A stretch of DNA of 64,000 nt from Rana temporaria (taxonomy: Eukaryota; Chordata; Amphibia; Anura; Ranidae): NCBI RefSeq assembly GCF_905171775.1, contig NC_053494.1, positions 47,153,981 through 47,217,980 on the forward strand. Direction: 5' to 3'. The notes below the pieces were generated by a model. The model made no database searches and was not told where the DNA came from. It was given only the letters and a program-made list of their open reading frames with translations. This document shows, one piece after another, positions 1 through 10,985 of the stretch; the first letter of the stretch is position 1; each line of letters opens with the position of its first letter. A program made the translations under genes and the position numbers.

Positions 1-719
1 ACGCTGGCGAATCTATTGATACGCCGCGTAACTGCTAGGTTGCTCCGGCGTATCTTTGTTTTGTATCCACAAAACAAGATACGCCTGAAGCTGGGCTCGA
101 TCCGACTGGTGTACGTCTTAGTACGCCGTCAGATCTAAGGTGCATATTTATGCTGGCCGCTAGGTGGCGCTTCAGTCGATTTCCGCGTCGAGTATGCAAA
201 TTAGCTAGATACGCGAATCCACAAACTTATGTCCGGCCGGTGCATTTTTTTACGTCGTTTCCATTAGGCTTTTTCAGCGTAAAGTTACCCCTGCTATATG
301 AGGCGTACTCAATGTTAAGTATGGACGTCGTTCCCGCGTCGAATTTTGAAAATTTTACATCGTTTGCGCAAGTCGTTCGCGAATAGGGCTTTGCGTAGAA
401 TTACGTTCACGTCGAAAGCATTGGCTTGTTGCAGGTTAATTTGGAACATGCGCACTGGGATACCCCCACGGACGGCGCATGCGCCGTAAAAAAAAAACGT
501 AATTTACGTCGGGTCAAGACGTATTAACATAAAACACGCCCCCATCTCATCCATTTGAATTGCGCGCCCTTACGCCGACAAAGTTACACTACGCCGCCGT
601 AACTTACGCCGCAAATTCTTTCAGGATAAGGAAAATACGCTGTAAGTTACGGCGGCGTAGTGTATCAGAGATACGCTACGCCGGACGGGACCATGCGCCA
701 GGCTACGTGGATCTGGCCC
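1..719. repeat. Family A foldback MITE, copy A1, cut by window edge
   Basis: This CpG-rich stretch is full of GATACGCCG and TTACGCCGC blocks in both orientations and ends in ATCTGGCCC, the terminal inverted repeat of family A. Full copies elsewhere in the window (19159-19837, 36588-37285) are 680-700 bp, so only the first bases are missing here. No transposase is present. The small open frames across it are by-products of the repeat. Confidence 0.8.
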
Positions 720-1220
720 ATAGTATTTATTTAAAATTATTTAGTAGGTTTCTAAGAATTATTTTCTAAAGACTTTATTTGTATGAGATTTGCAAACTAG
801 ACACTGTGGCTCTGTTCTGCAAACATATAATTAAAAAACCCAATCAAATTTAAATACATCCCAGGTGTACAAAAACAAAACACAAAGGCTCTGCCAAGTC
901 CAACAATGTTGTTCCTTTAGAAAGCATTTCCTCTTCCAGCATACTGCAGAGAAGAACCCTTGCTTTCTGTGTGAAAGCGCTGTTTTATTTTTTGCAGAGA
1001 TTCAACATATCCCCTGCTGAGTCAAAGCTGGACCTCTGCAGAGAGACTTCTGCTTCCACGCAGAGAATGAGGAGGTTCCTACGTTACAGCTTGCTGGCAG
1101 GGGCATGCTTGTCTACTTAGGCTGTGGCTTTCTAAAGGAAACAATAAGTGAAACTTTGTACATCTGTTGTTTTGATACATCTTGAATGTAGGTAATTTAA
1201 ACTGAAAGTTCAGTTGAGTT
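720..1220. other. Unique, non-coding stretch
   Basis: AT-rich sequence of ordinary intron or intergenic type. I see no exon, RNA gene or repeat boundary in it. Confidence 0.5.
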
Positions 1221-1223
1221 TAA

Positions 1224-1641
1224 GGCTCCATGCACACTGAAGCTGATAAACTGCAGTTAATTGGTGTTTTGGCTTTTTTTTTTAAAGCCCATAAACTGAA
1301 CTCTATGTTAGCCTATGTGCCCATGCACACCTGGGCGTTTTTTTGTGTTAATGAGCTTTGGAGTTTATTGGCTTTTTTCTGAACGCCCGAAATTTGCGTT
1401 CAAAGTGCATTTTTTTTTGCGGGAAAAAACGCTGAAAAACATTTAAAAACGCTCAAAAACGCCGGTGCTAGCGTTTTTTTGCATTTTTTAATCCATTGAA
1501 AAAAAAAGTAAAAAAAAAAAAAGCTACACTGAAAAACGCAGATTAAAGCTATTGCAAAAACGCTAAAAAACTTTGAAAGGCTCCCTGCAAAGCTACTGGC
1601 GTTTGTTTATAGCTTTTATCAGCTTCAGTGTGCATGGAGCC
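1224..1641 (+). mobile_element. Family D MITE, copy D1
   Basis: The ends are inverted (GGCTCCATGCACACTGAAG at the left, its complement at the right) and the element is flanked by TAA on both sides (1221-1223 and 1642-1644). The interior is T-rich with many GTTTTT and AAAACGC blocks. A TWA duplication is the mark of PIF/Harbinger transposition; there is no coding capacity. Confidence 0.8.
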
Positions 1642-1644
1642 TAA

Positions 1645-2079
1645 TGCCGCGTACAGACGGTCGTTTTTTGTGATGAAAAAAAACGACGTTTTAAATCATG
1701 AAATAAAACAACGTTTTTGAAACATCATTTTCAAAGACTATGTTGCCTACACACCATCGTATTTTCACAATGCTCTAGCAAAGCGAGGTTACGTTTCACC
1801 ACTTTTTTCCATTGAAGCTCGCTTCATAACTAGCTTCTGGGCATGCGCGGGTGTAAAAACGTTGTTTTAAACGTCGTTTTTTGCTACACACGGTCAATTT
1901 CTGTGAAGTAAAAAACGACGTTTTGAAAAACGACACCAAAAATTCAAGCATGTTCAAATTTTTTGTTGTCGTTTTTTTGAAGACATAAAACGACGTTTTG
2001 CCCACACACTATCATTTTAAATGACGTTTTTTAAAACGTCGTTTTTTTTATCACAAAAAAAGACCGTCTGTATGCGGCA
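1645..2079. mobile_element. Family C MITE, copy C1
   Basis: It begins TGCCGCGTACAGACGGTCG and ends with the inverted form. The arms are rich in AAAACGACGTTTT. It sits between D1 and D2 with TAA on its left and TCA on its right. The left TAA is the same trinucleotide that closes D1. Confidence 0.8.
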
Positions 2080-2082
2080 TCA

Positions 2083-2709
2083 GGCTCCATGCACACTGAA
2101 GCTGATAAACTGCAGTTTATTGACATTTTGGCTTTTTTTTTTAAGCCTAGGTTCACACTGCTGCGAATTCAAAATCGCGGTAAAATGCGCGATTTTACCG
2201 CGATTTCGCGGTTGCGATTTTGCTGCGATTTCGGCCGCAATTTAATGTAAATCGCGGCCCGAAATCGCAAAAAAGTAGTACAGGAACTACTTTTTGAAAT
2301 CGCAGATGCGGCGTCGCACTGATTAGGACAGTGCCATTGCCGACAATTGCCGCCGATTTGAGATGCGATTTGACATGTCAAATCGCATCTCAAATCGTTC
2401 CAAATCGTACCCAGTGTGAACCAGGGCTAAAAGCCCGTAAACTGAACTCTATGTTAGCCTATGTGCCCATGCACACCTGGGCGTTTTTTAGTGTTAATGA
2501 GCTTTGGAGTTTATTGGCTTTTTTCTGAACACCCAAAAACGCTTAAAAACGCTCAAAAACGCCAGTGCCAGCGTTTTTTTTGCGTTTTTAATCCATAAAA
2601 AAAAAGCTGATTAAAGCTATTGCAAAAACGCTAGAAAACTTTGAAAGGCTCCCTGCAAAGCTACTGGCGTTTTTTTATAGCTTTTATCAGCTTTAGTGTG
2701 CATGGGGCC
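2083..2709 (+). mobile_element. Family D MITE, copy D2, with a nested E element
   Basis: It has the same ends and same interior order as D1, in the same orientation, but is interrupted at 2142-2430 by element E1. Right flank is TTA (2710-2712). Removing E1 and one TAA restores the D1-like run of T followed by AAGCCC. Confidence 0.8.
2145..2427. mobile_element. Family E MITE, copy E1, inside D2
   Basis: The ends GCCTAGGTTCACACTG and CAGTGTGAACCAGGGC are inverted. TAA flanks both sides (2142-2144, 2428-2430). The interior is an inverted repeat built on AAATCGCGG and AAATCGCATC words. Confidence 0.8.
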
Positions 2710-3479
2710 TTAAATGAAAGTGGAGTAACAAAATCAGAAATCTGGGGTCTCTGAACATAATTGTGTACCTGGTAAAGGCCGTACTACATACATTGTATGG
2801 ATCAGCCTTTCCTGGGAGCCCGGTGTGTTTTGCTATGACAGATCCCCTGCAGTCAGATTGAAGTGCAGCTTACTGTTGTCAGCGTTTGATTCATAGATTT
2901 TTCTTTAATGGACAAAGAATTTCCTTTTGCTTTGCCAAAGGCCAATTCTGAGAGAATCCCATAAAGCGGGGGGGATTTTTTTGTGGTAGGGTGGATGGTA
3001 GGAGTCTGCTGCATACAAATAGCATGACTTCAAAACTGAGCGTGTCTTAAAGGTGCCTAATCACATCATCTCTATAATGTTCCATGTTAATTCCTTGGCT
3101 GACTAAAGCTTTCTAAAATAAACCGCCACCTTGGAAGAGGGAATTTCCAGGGATCTTCTCATCTTTCCCTACAGAATGTAACATGTGATAACATCCAGCT
3201 CGCCCTTTCTTCTTAGAAACAGACAGATATCAGCCTTTTAAAATAAAACTCTAAAGTTTTAAAATCACGGTGCTCTAGGATTCTTGTTATTGTCATGGAT
3301 TTTTCTGCCTCTTTTCACACGATGTGATATTAAGTTACTAATGTTGCATAGGCCTTTGTTTGAATACAGTGTGGAAAATAATTATTTGATCCCCTGCAGA
3401 TTTGCCCACTTACAAAGAAATGAAGGGTCTATCATTTTTTTTTATCATAGATGTATTATAATGATTATAATATAATGAT

Positions 3480-3604
3480 AATTCCGACAAGAAAACCGTG
3501 GAAAAAGTCAGATGGGGCCTACACACGGTCGGAATTTCTGACCAAAAGCTCACATCGAACTTTTCTTGTCGGAAATTCCGACACGTGCGTACGTGGCATA
3601 AATG
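3480..3604. repeat. Family C fragment, copy C2
   Basis: It holds the CTACACACGGTCGGAATTTC and TCGGAAATTCCGAC words typical of the C subfamily seen at 33935-34292, but lacks the left end. Confidence 0.65.
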
Positions 3605-3667
3605 ACAAAGACAGAATATTAACCAAAAATACAGAAAAAAACACATGATGCAAATGTTATAAACTGA

Positions 3668-4239
3668 TGCTGCGTACACACGATCATTTTTCAGCATGAA
3701 AAAAACATTGTTTTTTAAAAACGTCATTTAAAATGATCGTGTGTGGGCTTCACATCATTTTTCAGTTTCTGAAAAACGACAAAAAAAAAAAAATTCGAAC
3801 ATGCTGCTTTTTTTAACGTCGTTTTAAACAATGTCGTTTTTCGGGTTGTAAAAAATGATCGTGTGTGGGCTAAAACTACGGAAAAAAAACGCGCATGCTC
3901 AGAAGCAAGTTATGAGACGGGAGCGCTCGTTCTGGTAAAACTACCGTTCATAATGGAGTATAAGCACATTCATCACGCTGTAACAGACAGAAAAGCGCGA
4001 ATCGTCATTTACTAACACGGAATCAGCTAAAGCAGCCCCAAGGGTGGCGTCATCCGCATGGAACTTCCCCTTTATAGTGCCGTTGTACATCACCTCGCTT
4101 TGCTAGATCATTTTTTTAAAAACAATGCTGTGTAGGCAACATCGTTTTAATGATGAAGTTGGGAAAACGTTGTTTTTTAGGCATGCTGAAAAACGACGTT
4201 TTTTTTCATGCTGAAAAATGATCGTGTGTGTACGCCGCA
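3668..4239. mobile_element. Family C MITE, copy C3
   Basis: Long inverted arms begin TGCTGCGTACACACGATC and finish with the complementary end before TAA (4240-4242). The left flank is TGA, one base off TAA. It is joined to element F1 through that shared right-hand TAA. Confidence 0.8.
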
Positions 4240-4242
4240 TAA

Positions 4243-4838
4243 GGCCCCTTTCACACTGTCAGTCCAACCAAATCTGACCCTCCATTTACCTATAAGTAGT
4301 GGAAGATGTAAATGTACTTGTGTCCATTTACAAACGCTTACCTCCAATCCAATGCGCCAAAAAAAGAGAGTAGAGTGGGCTCTATAGAGCCGAGTGGGCT
4401 GCCATCCACCCGCTCCACCCTACATTGTGGCAGGCTGGACCAATATAAGCAATACAATAAGGTCGCTTTCACAAGGATGGACTGATCGGGTCTGCCTGTC
4501 AGTTTTTCAGGTGGACCAGATCGGACCATCCATTGCTCTCTATGGAGCGGTGGATCAACGGGCATGTGTCTGTTGACACCGGCTGACATCCTATCCAATC
4601 CTGTCTGCTAAAAACAGAAGCATGGGGACTCGTTCCCAATCCGTCTGGCAGATGAGCTTGGATGACAGTCGGATGGAAATTAACAGGCGGTCCGTTTCCA
4701 TAGAGGACAGCGGGCTGTGTCCCGTGCTTACTCTAAATCAGCGGAGTAGACACAGACCTGTCATCCGCCTGATCAGTGGAGATCAGCGAAGAGATTCCCT
4801 GCTGGGAGCAGGTGAACTCCGCCAGTGTAAAAGGGGCC
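4243..4838. mobile_element. Family F MITE, copy F1
   Basis: The ends GGCCCCTTTCACACTG and CAGTGTAAAAGGGGCC are inverted, with TAA on both sides (4240-4242, 4839-4841). Internal blocks such as GATCAG and GGACAG also repeat in inverted order. No coding capacity. Confidence 0.8.
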
Positions 4839-4853
4839 TAAGTACCATACCTG

Positions 4854-5500
4854 GGGCCAGATTCACGTAGGAGAGCGTATCTGTGTGCGGGCGTAGCGTG
4901 TCCTATTTACGCTACGCCTCCGCAACTTAGACAGGCAAGTGCAGTATTCACAAAGCACTTGCTCCGTAAATTTGCGGCGGCGTAGCGTAAATTGGCCGGC
5001 GTAAGCCCGCCTAATTCAAATGTGGAAGAGGTGGGCGTGTTTTATTAAAATGAGCCGTGACCCCATGCAAATGAAGCGCATGCTCAGTATCACGTCTAAT
5101 TTACTCCCTAAGATACGCTGGTTCAATGCCTGTGACGTGAACGTAACCTACGCACATCCCCATTCACGTACGACTTACGTAAACGACGTAAAAAGATACG
5201 CTTGTTCCGACGTCCATACTTTGCATTGGCTGCGCATATAGCAGGGGTAACTTTACGCCGGACGTAAGCCTAACGTAAACGGCGTAGCGGGCGCAAGTAC
5301 GTTCGTGAATCGGCGTATCTATCTAATTTACATATTCAACGCCCCTAGCGTCCAGCGTACATATGCACCCAAGATACGACGGTCGGTCGGCTGAATCCAG
5401 ATTTCAGGCGTATCTACGTTCAAGAATACTGCGCATAGATACGACGGCGCATCTTCTAACTTACGCGGCGTATCAATAGAGCTGTACATGAATCTGGCCC
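4854..5500. mobile_element. Family A MITE, copy A2
   Basis: Nearly full-length A element from GGGCCAGATTCACG to TGAATCTGGCCC. No matching target duplication can be seen (CTG left, ACG right), so the flanks have mutated or been rearranged. Confidence 0.8.
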
Positions 5501-6842
5501 ACGGAGTTCAGAAAAAATAAAAACAATTGACCATCAATTAGTAATTTTTGTCACTTCTTTGTTACTCATTATATGGAGAACACCTTCTAGTCACCTTCTA
5601 CCAGGAATGGTCACATTATTAACCGAAATGGTGCCATGTACTGTATGTTTGAGAGTTCAGAGTTCATACCGTTGCTCTATTTCAGCCATCATAACAGACA
5701 GTTGTTGAACCATATCTCTCAAAGCCTCCTTTGCGTTTTTAGGACATTTATAGTATAATTGAATTTTGGACGCACATGCGGCCTGTTTGCACCTATAAAA
5801 CAGGTTTTTTCTCTTACCACGTCTTATGTGCACCTGATATAATGTCATTTCAGGCTTTTAATCTGTCAGGCTGTGTATGTGATGTAGGCATGCACTTGTG
5901 GTTTTCATTATATTGACTACATCTGTGCACTAAATTTAATAACTGTGTCTGGGCTAAGTTATGTAGAGTCACTCCAGTACACTCAATGCATTCACTAAAA
6001 ATAAAATAAGTGCTTGTATTCTACCCAAATGAAGTGTTTTCATTATTGCAATTTGAGGTAAAATGAGGAAATAGAAAGAGGGGTCTATTTATTTTATTAA
6101 AATACTTTATTAGCACATAGCTATTCTTTTTTTGAAGTGCTATATAAAGTAATACTACATTATTCGGGATGGGCATTAATCAAATTTTTTGCTTGCGGCA
6201 GAGTATGTTACCATGACAATGGACATTCTCTGCACTGATGAAAATCTAGTTCCATTTGTAGATGAATAGCAAGACACATGTGGATGAAAAACTGATGGTG
6301 TCTGCAATCCTGTTTGTTTCGAGTCCAATAACTAGTGGTACCATTGGGGTAATGCGTAGTTGGAAATCACGCTAGGTACTTGGATATGTGGTTACCTTAC
6401 CAGATGGAAAACCGTGCTTATCAACTCTATTAATGTCCAAGTATACTTTCATACAAAGTATTGTTACATCTATGTGCTTCACTCAAAGTCCCAAAACTTC
6501 CCATTGTCAAGTATTGTTATTGTGTTCTTGTCCCCTACCCCTTCAACCTTAAATAACCCACCCTCCACTGCCCCATGTTCATATTTAACAGGTAATTGCA
6601 GCTTTTCCCCAATTAAATGTTTACCCACTGCTGGCCTGAACCACCTTATTGCTGTCTGTGCCCTATGATTGTCTCCTATAGTGATGTGAAGGTCAACAAA
6701 AAGAACCAAGGAACCAAGGGCACCAAGGAAATTGGACCAGGAGTGTTGCTTTTACAGTGAACTTTATGGGATGATTTAACAGCAATGCAGAAGGAAGGGT
6801 TAATACAGTCTTCTATTACTTGTATATCTTTGTTGGGTAACT
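5501..6842. other. Unique, non-coding stretch
   Basis: Low-complexity to ordinary sequence. Two short open frames (a 63-codon one at 5657-5848 on the minus strand and a 102-codon one at 6360-6668 on the plus strand) match nothing I recognise and have no splice context or codon pattern that supports them. Confidence 0.5.
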
Positions 6843-6850
6843 GTATAATG

Positions 6851-7643
6851 CAGCGGTTGACAAATTTGCTTGGAATCTAGGAGCCAGCTAAAAAAGTTAG
6901 GAGCCAGAAAACGTGCCCCGTCCCGACGAGCTTGCGCGCAGAAGCGAACACATACGTGAGCAGCGACCGCATATGTAAACGGTGTTCAAACCACATATGT
7001 GAGGTATCGCCACGATTGGTAGAGCGAGAGCAATAATTCTAGCCCTAGACCTCCTCTGTAACTCAAAACATGCAACCTGTAGAATTTTTTTAAACGTCGC
7101 CTATGGAGATTTTAAAGGGTAAAAGTTTGTCACAATTCCACGAGCGGACGTAATTTTGAAGCATGACATGTTGGGTATCAATTTACTCGGCGTAACATTA
7201 TCTTTCATAATATAAAAAAAATGGGGATAACTTTACTGTTGTCTTATTTTTTAATTAAAAAAAGTGTAATTTTTTCCCAAAAAAGTGCGCTTGTAAGACC
7301 GCTGCGCAAATACGGCGTGACAAAGTATTGCAACGATCGCCATTTTATTCTCTAGGGTGTTAGGATAAAAAATATATATAATGTTTGGGGGTTCTAATTA
7401 GAGGGAAGAAGATGGCAGTGAAAATAGTGAAAAAAGTACATTAGAATTCCTTTTTCACTTGTAATACCAATGGCCACCACAAGATGGCGCCAGCTTACAC
7501 ATCTGGTGGTAATAACTTGTAGTACCAACGGGCGCCAGCTCACAACATTTTTTTTTTTTTTTTGCCCCCCTTCCAAGCAAAGTCGCCAGGACCCTATTTC
7601 TAGTCACCATGGCGACCTGGCGCCCGGGATTTGTCGAGCCCTG
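6851..7643. mobile_element. hAT-type non-autonomous element R
   Basis: It begins CAGCGGTTGACAAATTTGC and ends with ATTTGTCGAGCCCTG. An exact 8-bp duplication, GTATAATG, lies on both sides (6843-6850 and 7644-7651), the hallmark of hAT transposition. Much of the interior (about 6913-7400) matches the interior of the TTAA element at 44649-45810, so unrelated ends flank a shared module. Confidence 0.85.
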
Positions 7644-7651
7644 GTATAATG

Positions 7652-8216
7652 AGGGTTGGCCAACATGTGGCCAGCGGAGCCCTCTGATGTGGCCCGCGAC
7701 CTCCTGCTCTGGGATGGAATAGAATAGAATACTGTTATTAAAGGTACGTTTATTACTAATATATAGGCATATCTGTCCTGTAGGCTGCTTTCAAACTGAT
7801 CTGCAGGTGCAGAGCAGTGCACCTGAGAGTTACCTACACTGAGCCGTAGACGTCTATTACCTGCGAGTTTGGTGAGCTTTCTGAAAGTGCACCACACCTA
7901 CAGGATATAATAGAAGTCTATGGCAAAGTGCAGCTAACCTGCAGCAGAGCCACAGGGGAAATGTGCTGCATGCGTGGTACGGGTAAACAACAGTACATCG
8001 GTGTCAAAGCAGCCGTAGGCCCCTTTCACACAGTCCAACCCAATCAGACCCTCCATTCACCTCTGAGGAGTGGCAGATGTAAAGGGACTTGTGTCTATTT
8101 ACAAATGCTCTATAGAGTAGAGTGGGCTGCCATCCACCCGCTCTGCTCATTGTGGCCCGCCACCGGTTTACCAAGTCACTTAAGTGGCCCTCACTCTTCA
8201 AAAGGTTGGGCACCTG
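7652..8216. repeat. Probable hAT-like fragment with an inserted F fragment
   Basis: GGGTTGGCCAAC near 7655 and GTTGGGCACCTG near 8205 look like degenerate inverted ends of a hAT element with GTGGCCCGC words. A truncated F-type MITE (GGCCCCTTTCACACAGTCC) occupies about 8018-8155. Boundaries are uncertain. Confidence 0.4.
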
Positions 8217-8258
8217 TTGGAAAAGTTTTCTATGTGCATTGTGTGACTATTTATAAAA

Positions 8259-8592
8259 ATGTAAAATGGAGTCCAGTTTCTGTAATGGCTTCTAAGGACA
8301 CGTTGCTATAGCTCTTCTAGTTCTATTGTTTGTTTTACTTCCTTAAATCAAACTTTGCTAAGAGTTGTAAAGAGACACTGTGATTGGCAATAAAGCTGTT
8401 TGCGTCATGAGCCACCAGTGGTCTTTAAGCCAATAGTACACTTTCTGTTGACCATATAAGAAGGTCATACACCTCGTGTCTGTATGGGACTTTTTGCTTT
8501 TTCACGTAGCATGTAGACTTCCATCCAGTTATACCGGTGTAACTGAAATAAAGCTATCTTGCTTCTGGAACACTTGAAGTTTGACTGATCAC
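8259..8592 (+). repeat. Candidate solo LTR
   Basis: The stretch has LTR-like order: TG start, CCATATAAG as a TATA-type box near 8452, AATAAAGCT as a polyadenylation signal near 8546, and a GATCACA end near 8592. No flanking duplication, primer-binding site or coding region was found, so this is a suggestion only. Confidence 0.3.
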
Positions 8593-8999
8593 AGGGGAAG
8601 AATTATCCTATCAGCACCCCTGGTATAAAGTCCTTTGCTGGTTAACCCTAGCAGTCTCTTCCAACCTCTCCCCCACTCCTTCCCCACCACTAAACGGAAA
8701 CACACCTAAGTTAAAATATATTGGAGTATCTATTCTATACCTTAATTCCAGGTGTCTTCTGGTCGGTCACAGTCTTTCTTCTCCTTTAGCATCAGCAGTG
8801 GGTTGTCCTCACCACTGCATAGAACAGTGTGATAGTTGTGCGCCGTTCTTTGCAGTACTGTAAGCCCAGGCTGTGTGAGGACACTAGCACAGGGGAAGTG
8901 ATTGAATGATGCTGGGGGTAAATTGGACAAAGGCTCCAAATCCTCTTTGTCCTCCCTTTTGGACAAACCGCCTTGGCAGAAGTTGACCAAGCCAGCAGA

Positions 9000-9560
9000 A
9001 AAGTCTCCCTCAACATAAAGGTTTGCACCACCTATCCATCTGAAGGTGGGGTATCGACTTTTCTTCTTTGCAGATCCTTACATTTCTCACATTACAGACA
9101 AATTTGTGAGCTGATGGTTTGGGGTGTCTCTTCAGAAGGGGGATTTATTGCCTTCCATTGACATCAAGGATATGTACTGTTCTAATTAGCCCACTCCGCC
9201 AATGTTTGCTCTATTTCATTGTAGGGGGTAAACATTTTCAATTTGTAGCCCTTCTAGACAGCCTCACCTTGGCCCCTTGGGCTTTTACCTAAGGCATGCA
9301 CTGGTTCTATCTATACCGACACAGTGTGGGATCTCCATCATGGGTTATCTGGACAACCTCTTGTTTCATTCTGGAACTCAACTTGGACATGAAAATACGC
9401 ACTTTGGAGGAGTTCTGCTGTACATCAAAACTTCTTTGTATGGGCCTTATCCTGGATACTGAGTCAAGCGAAGGCGTTTCTTCTACCGGAAAAACATTTG
9501 AAACTCCCAAGTCTATGGTCCCCTATTGACTTCTCACAGATGGGCATTGATTACTTGCGT
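9000..9560 (+). pseudogene. Decayed reverse-transcriptase fragment, DIRS-like
   Basis: Broken reading frames on the plus strand line up, in order, with reverse-transcriptase motifs. Near 9140-9180 one frame reads PSIDIKDMY (motif A, first catalytic Asp). Near 9238-9290 another reads HFQFVAL and then LAPWAFT. Near 9325-9370 a third reads GISIMGYLDNLL, a YLDD-type box with the second Asp changed to Asn. After that come LILDT and FLLPEKHLKL, as in DIRS/Ngaro enzymes, where a fixed Leu-Asp-Thr segment follows the YLDD box. At least three frame changes and several stops separate the motifs, so it is dead. The family call is from memory of motif order; a Gypsy-type enzyme is the alternative. No LTR or tyrosine recombinase was found nearby. 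Confidence 0.6.
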
Positions 9561-9647
9561 CTTTTGCGTCTGCCAGCTTGTACTTCTCAATGAACTACCA
9601 CAACCCTGTTGAGCGCTTGGGTAGTTCATTGATGCTTCCTGCTAGTG

Positions 9648-9974
9648 CATAGGTATGAAACACAAGGCCCGCGGGCCGAATCCGGCCCTCCAGGCCATTT
9701 TATGTGGCCCTCGCACCTCCAGCTCTCCTCTGGACCCTTACTTTCTGCTTTTAAGCAATGCATCCAGTTTTTTCCCAGCAGCATAAGGAAAGGGGGGTGC
9801 ACTGTGATGTAAGGGAGAGTGGGGGACTCGATTTCTGATGGTGGGGTGGATCTTGACATCTAATGTAAGGGGAAGGGGTGCGCTGGACCTCTAATCTTAC
9901 AGATACAACCGGCCCTTTTGAGGGCGATCGCAATGCTGATGCAGCCCACGATGAAATTGAGTTTGACACCCTTG
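9648..9974. mobile_element. hAT-type non-autonomous element M
   Basis: The ends CATAGGTATGAAAC and GTTTGACACCCTTG are degenerate inverted repeats, and TGCTAGTG is duplicated exactly at 9640-9647 and 9975-9982. The body has the GGCCCGCGGGCC and ATGTGGCCC words common in vertebrate hAT MITEs. Confidence 0.8.
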
Positions 9975-10075
9975 TGCTAGTGTGTAACTGCTTGGCCATA
10001 CAATGTACTGCCAAACAGATTACACAGAGTCTGCAAGAGTCCTGCATAGCAGGACATGACAAATCGGAAACCTAA

Positions 10076-10985
10076 CTGACACTTTTTGGGGACCAGGAAC
10101 ACTAATATAGTGATCAGTGCTAAAAAATATTCACTGTTACTGTACTAATGACACTGGCAGGGAGGGGCTTAACATCAGGGGCGATCAAAGGATTTAATGT
10201 GTTCCCTAGGAGTGATTGCTAACTGTGGGTGATGTGCTTTGACTGGGGGAATGTAAAGATTTGTGTTTCTGCTTAGCAAGAATAGCACATTCCACTCTTA
10301 GGCCCCGTACACACGACCGAACATGTCTGCTGAAACTGGTCCGCAGACCAGTTTCAGCGGACATGTTCGGTCGTCTGTACGTCCGACCGGACAATTTTCC
10401 GGCGGATCGGACAGGTTTCCAGCGGACAAATGTTTCTTAGCATGCTAGGAAACATGTCCGCTGGTAGCCTGTCCGTCGGACATGTTCGGTCGTCTGTACA
10501 GACTCACCGGACATGTCCGCTCGGCCGAAAGCAATCGCATGCGTCGAAGTGATTCGACGCATGCGCGGAAGCATTGACCTTCCAGGGCCACGCACGTCGC
10601 CGCGTCATCGTCACAGGCGCGGCCACGTCAACGCGTATCCTGTCCGTGGGGATTTTGGTTTGATGGTGTGTACAACCATCAGACCAAAATCCAGCAGCGG
10701 ACATGTCCGATGAAAACGATCCGGCGGACCGTTTTCATCGGACAGTCCGTCCGTGTGTACGAGGCCTTACAGAATGACGGTCTGCCTTGTTTTTTATAAG
10801 CAGACCGCTGTTCTGCCTTTCTCACGAACGATTGGCAGGCACTGCTGGACTTGCTGATTGGACACAGCGGGAGTGGGTTGACGGCGGCGTGCCCACAAGC
10901 TCCAGACCAGGAGCGGTCAGATCACGCCATACCAGGTACTTGATCTGGTGCAGAGTGGCTGCTCTGCCGCAATAAATCAAAGGTT
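10076..10985 (-). repeat. TTAA-family B fragment split by MITE C4
   Basis: The text around 10090-10210 (ACTAATGACACTGGCAGG and ATGTGTTCCCT) is the reverse complement of the interior of the B element at 39390-39450, and the sequence continues after C4 to about 10985. It is a truncated B copy cut in two by C4. Confidence 0.6.
10301..10766. mobile_element. Family C MITE, copy C4
   Basis: Full-length with ends GGCCCCGTACACACGACCG and the inverted form, flanked by TTA on both sides (10298-10300, 10767-10769). The arms repeat GGACATGTCCG and similar palindromic words. The exact TTA duplication supports PIF/Harbinger-type insertion into the B fragment. Confidence 0.85.
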
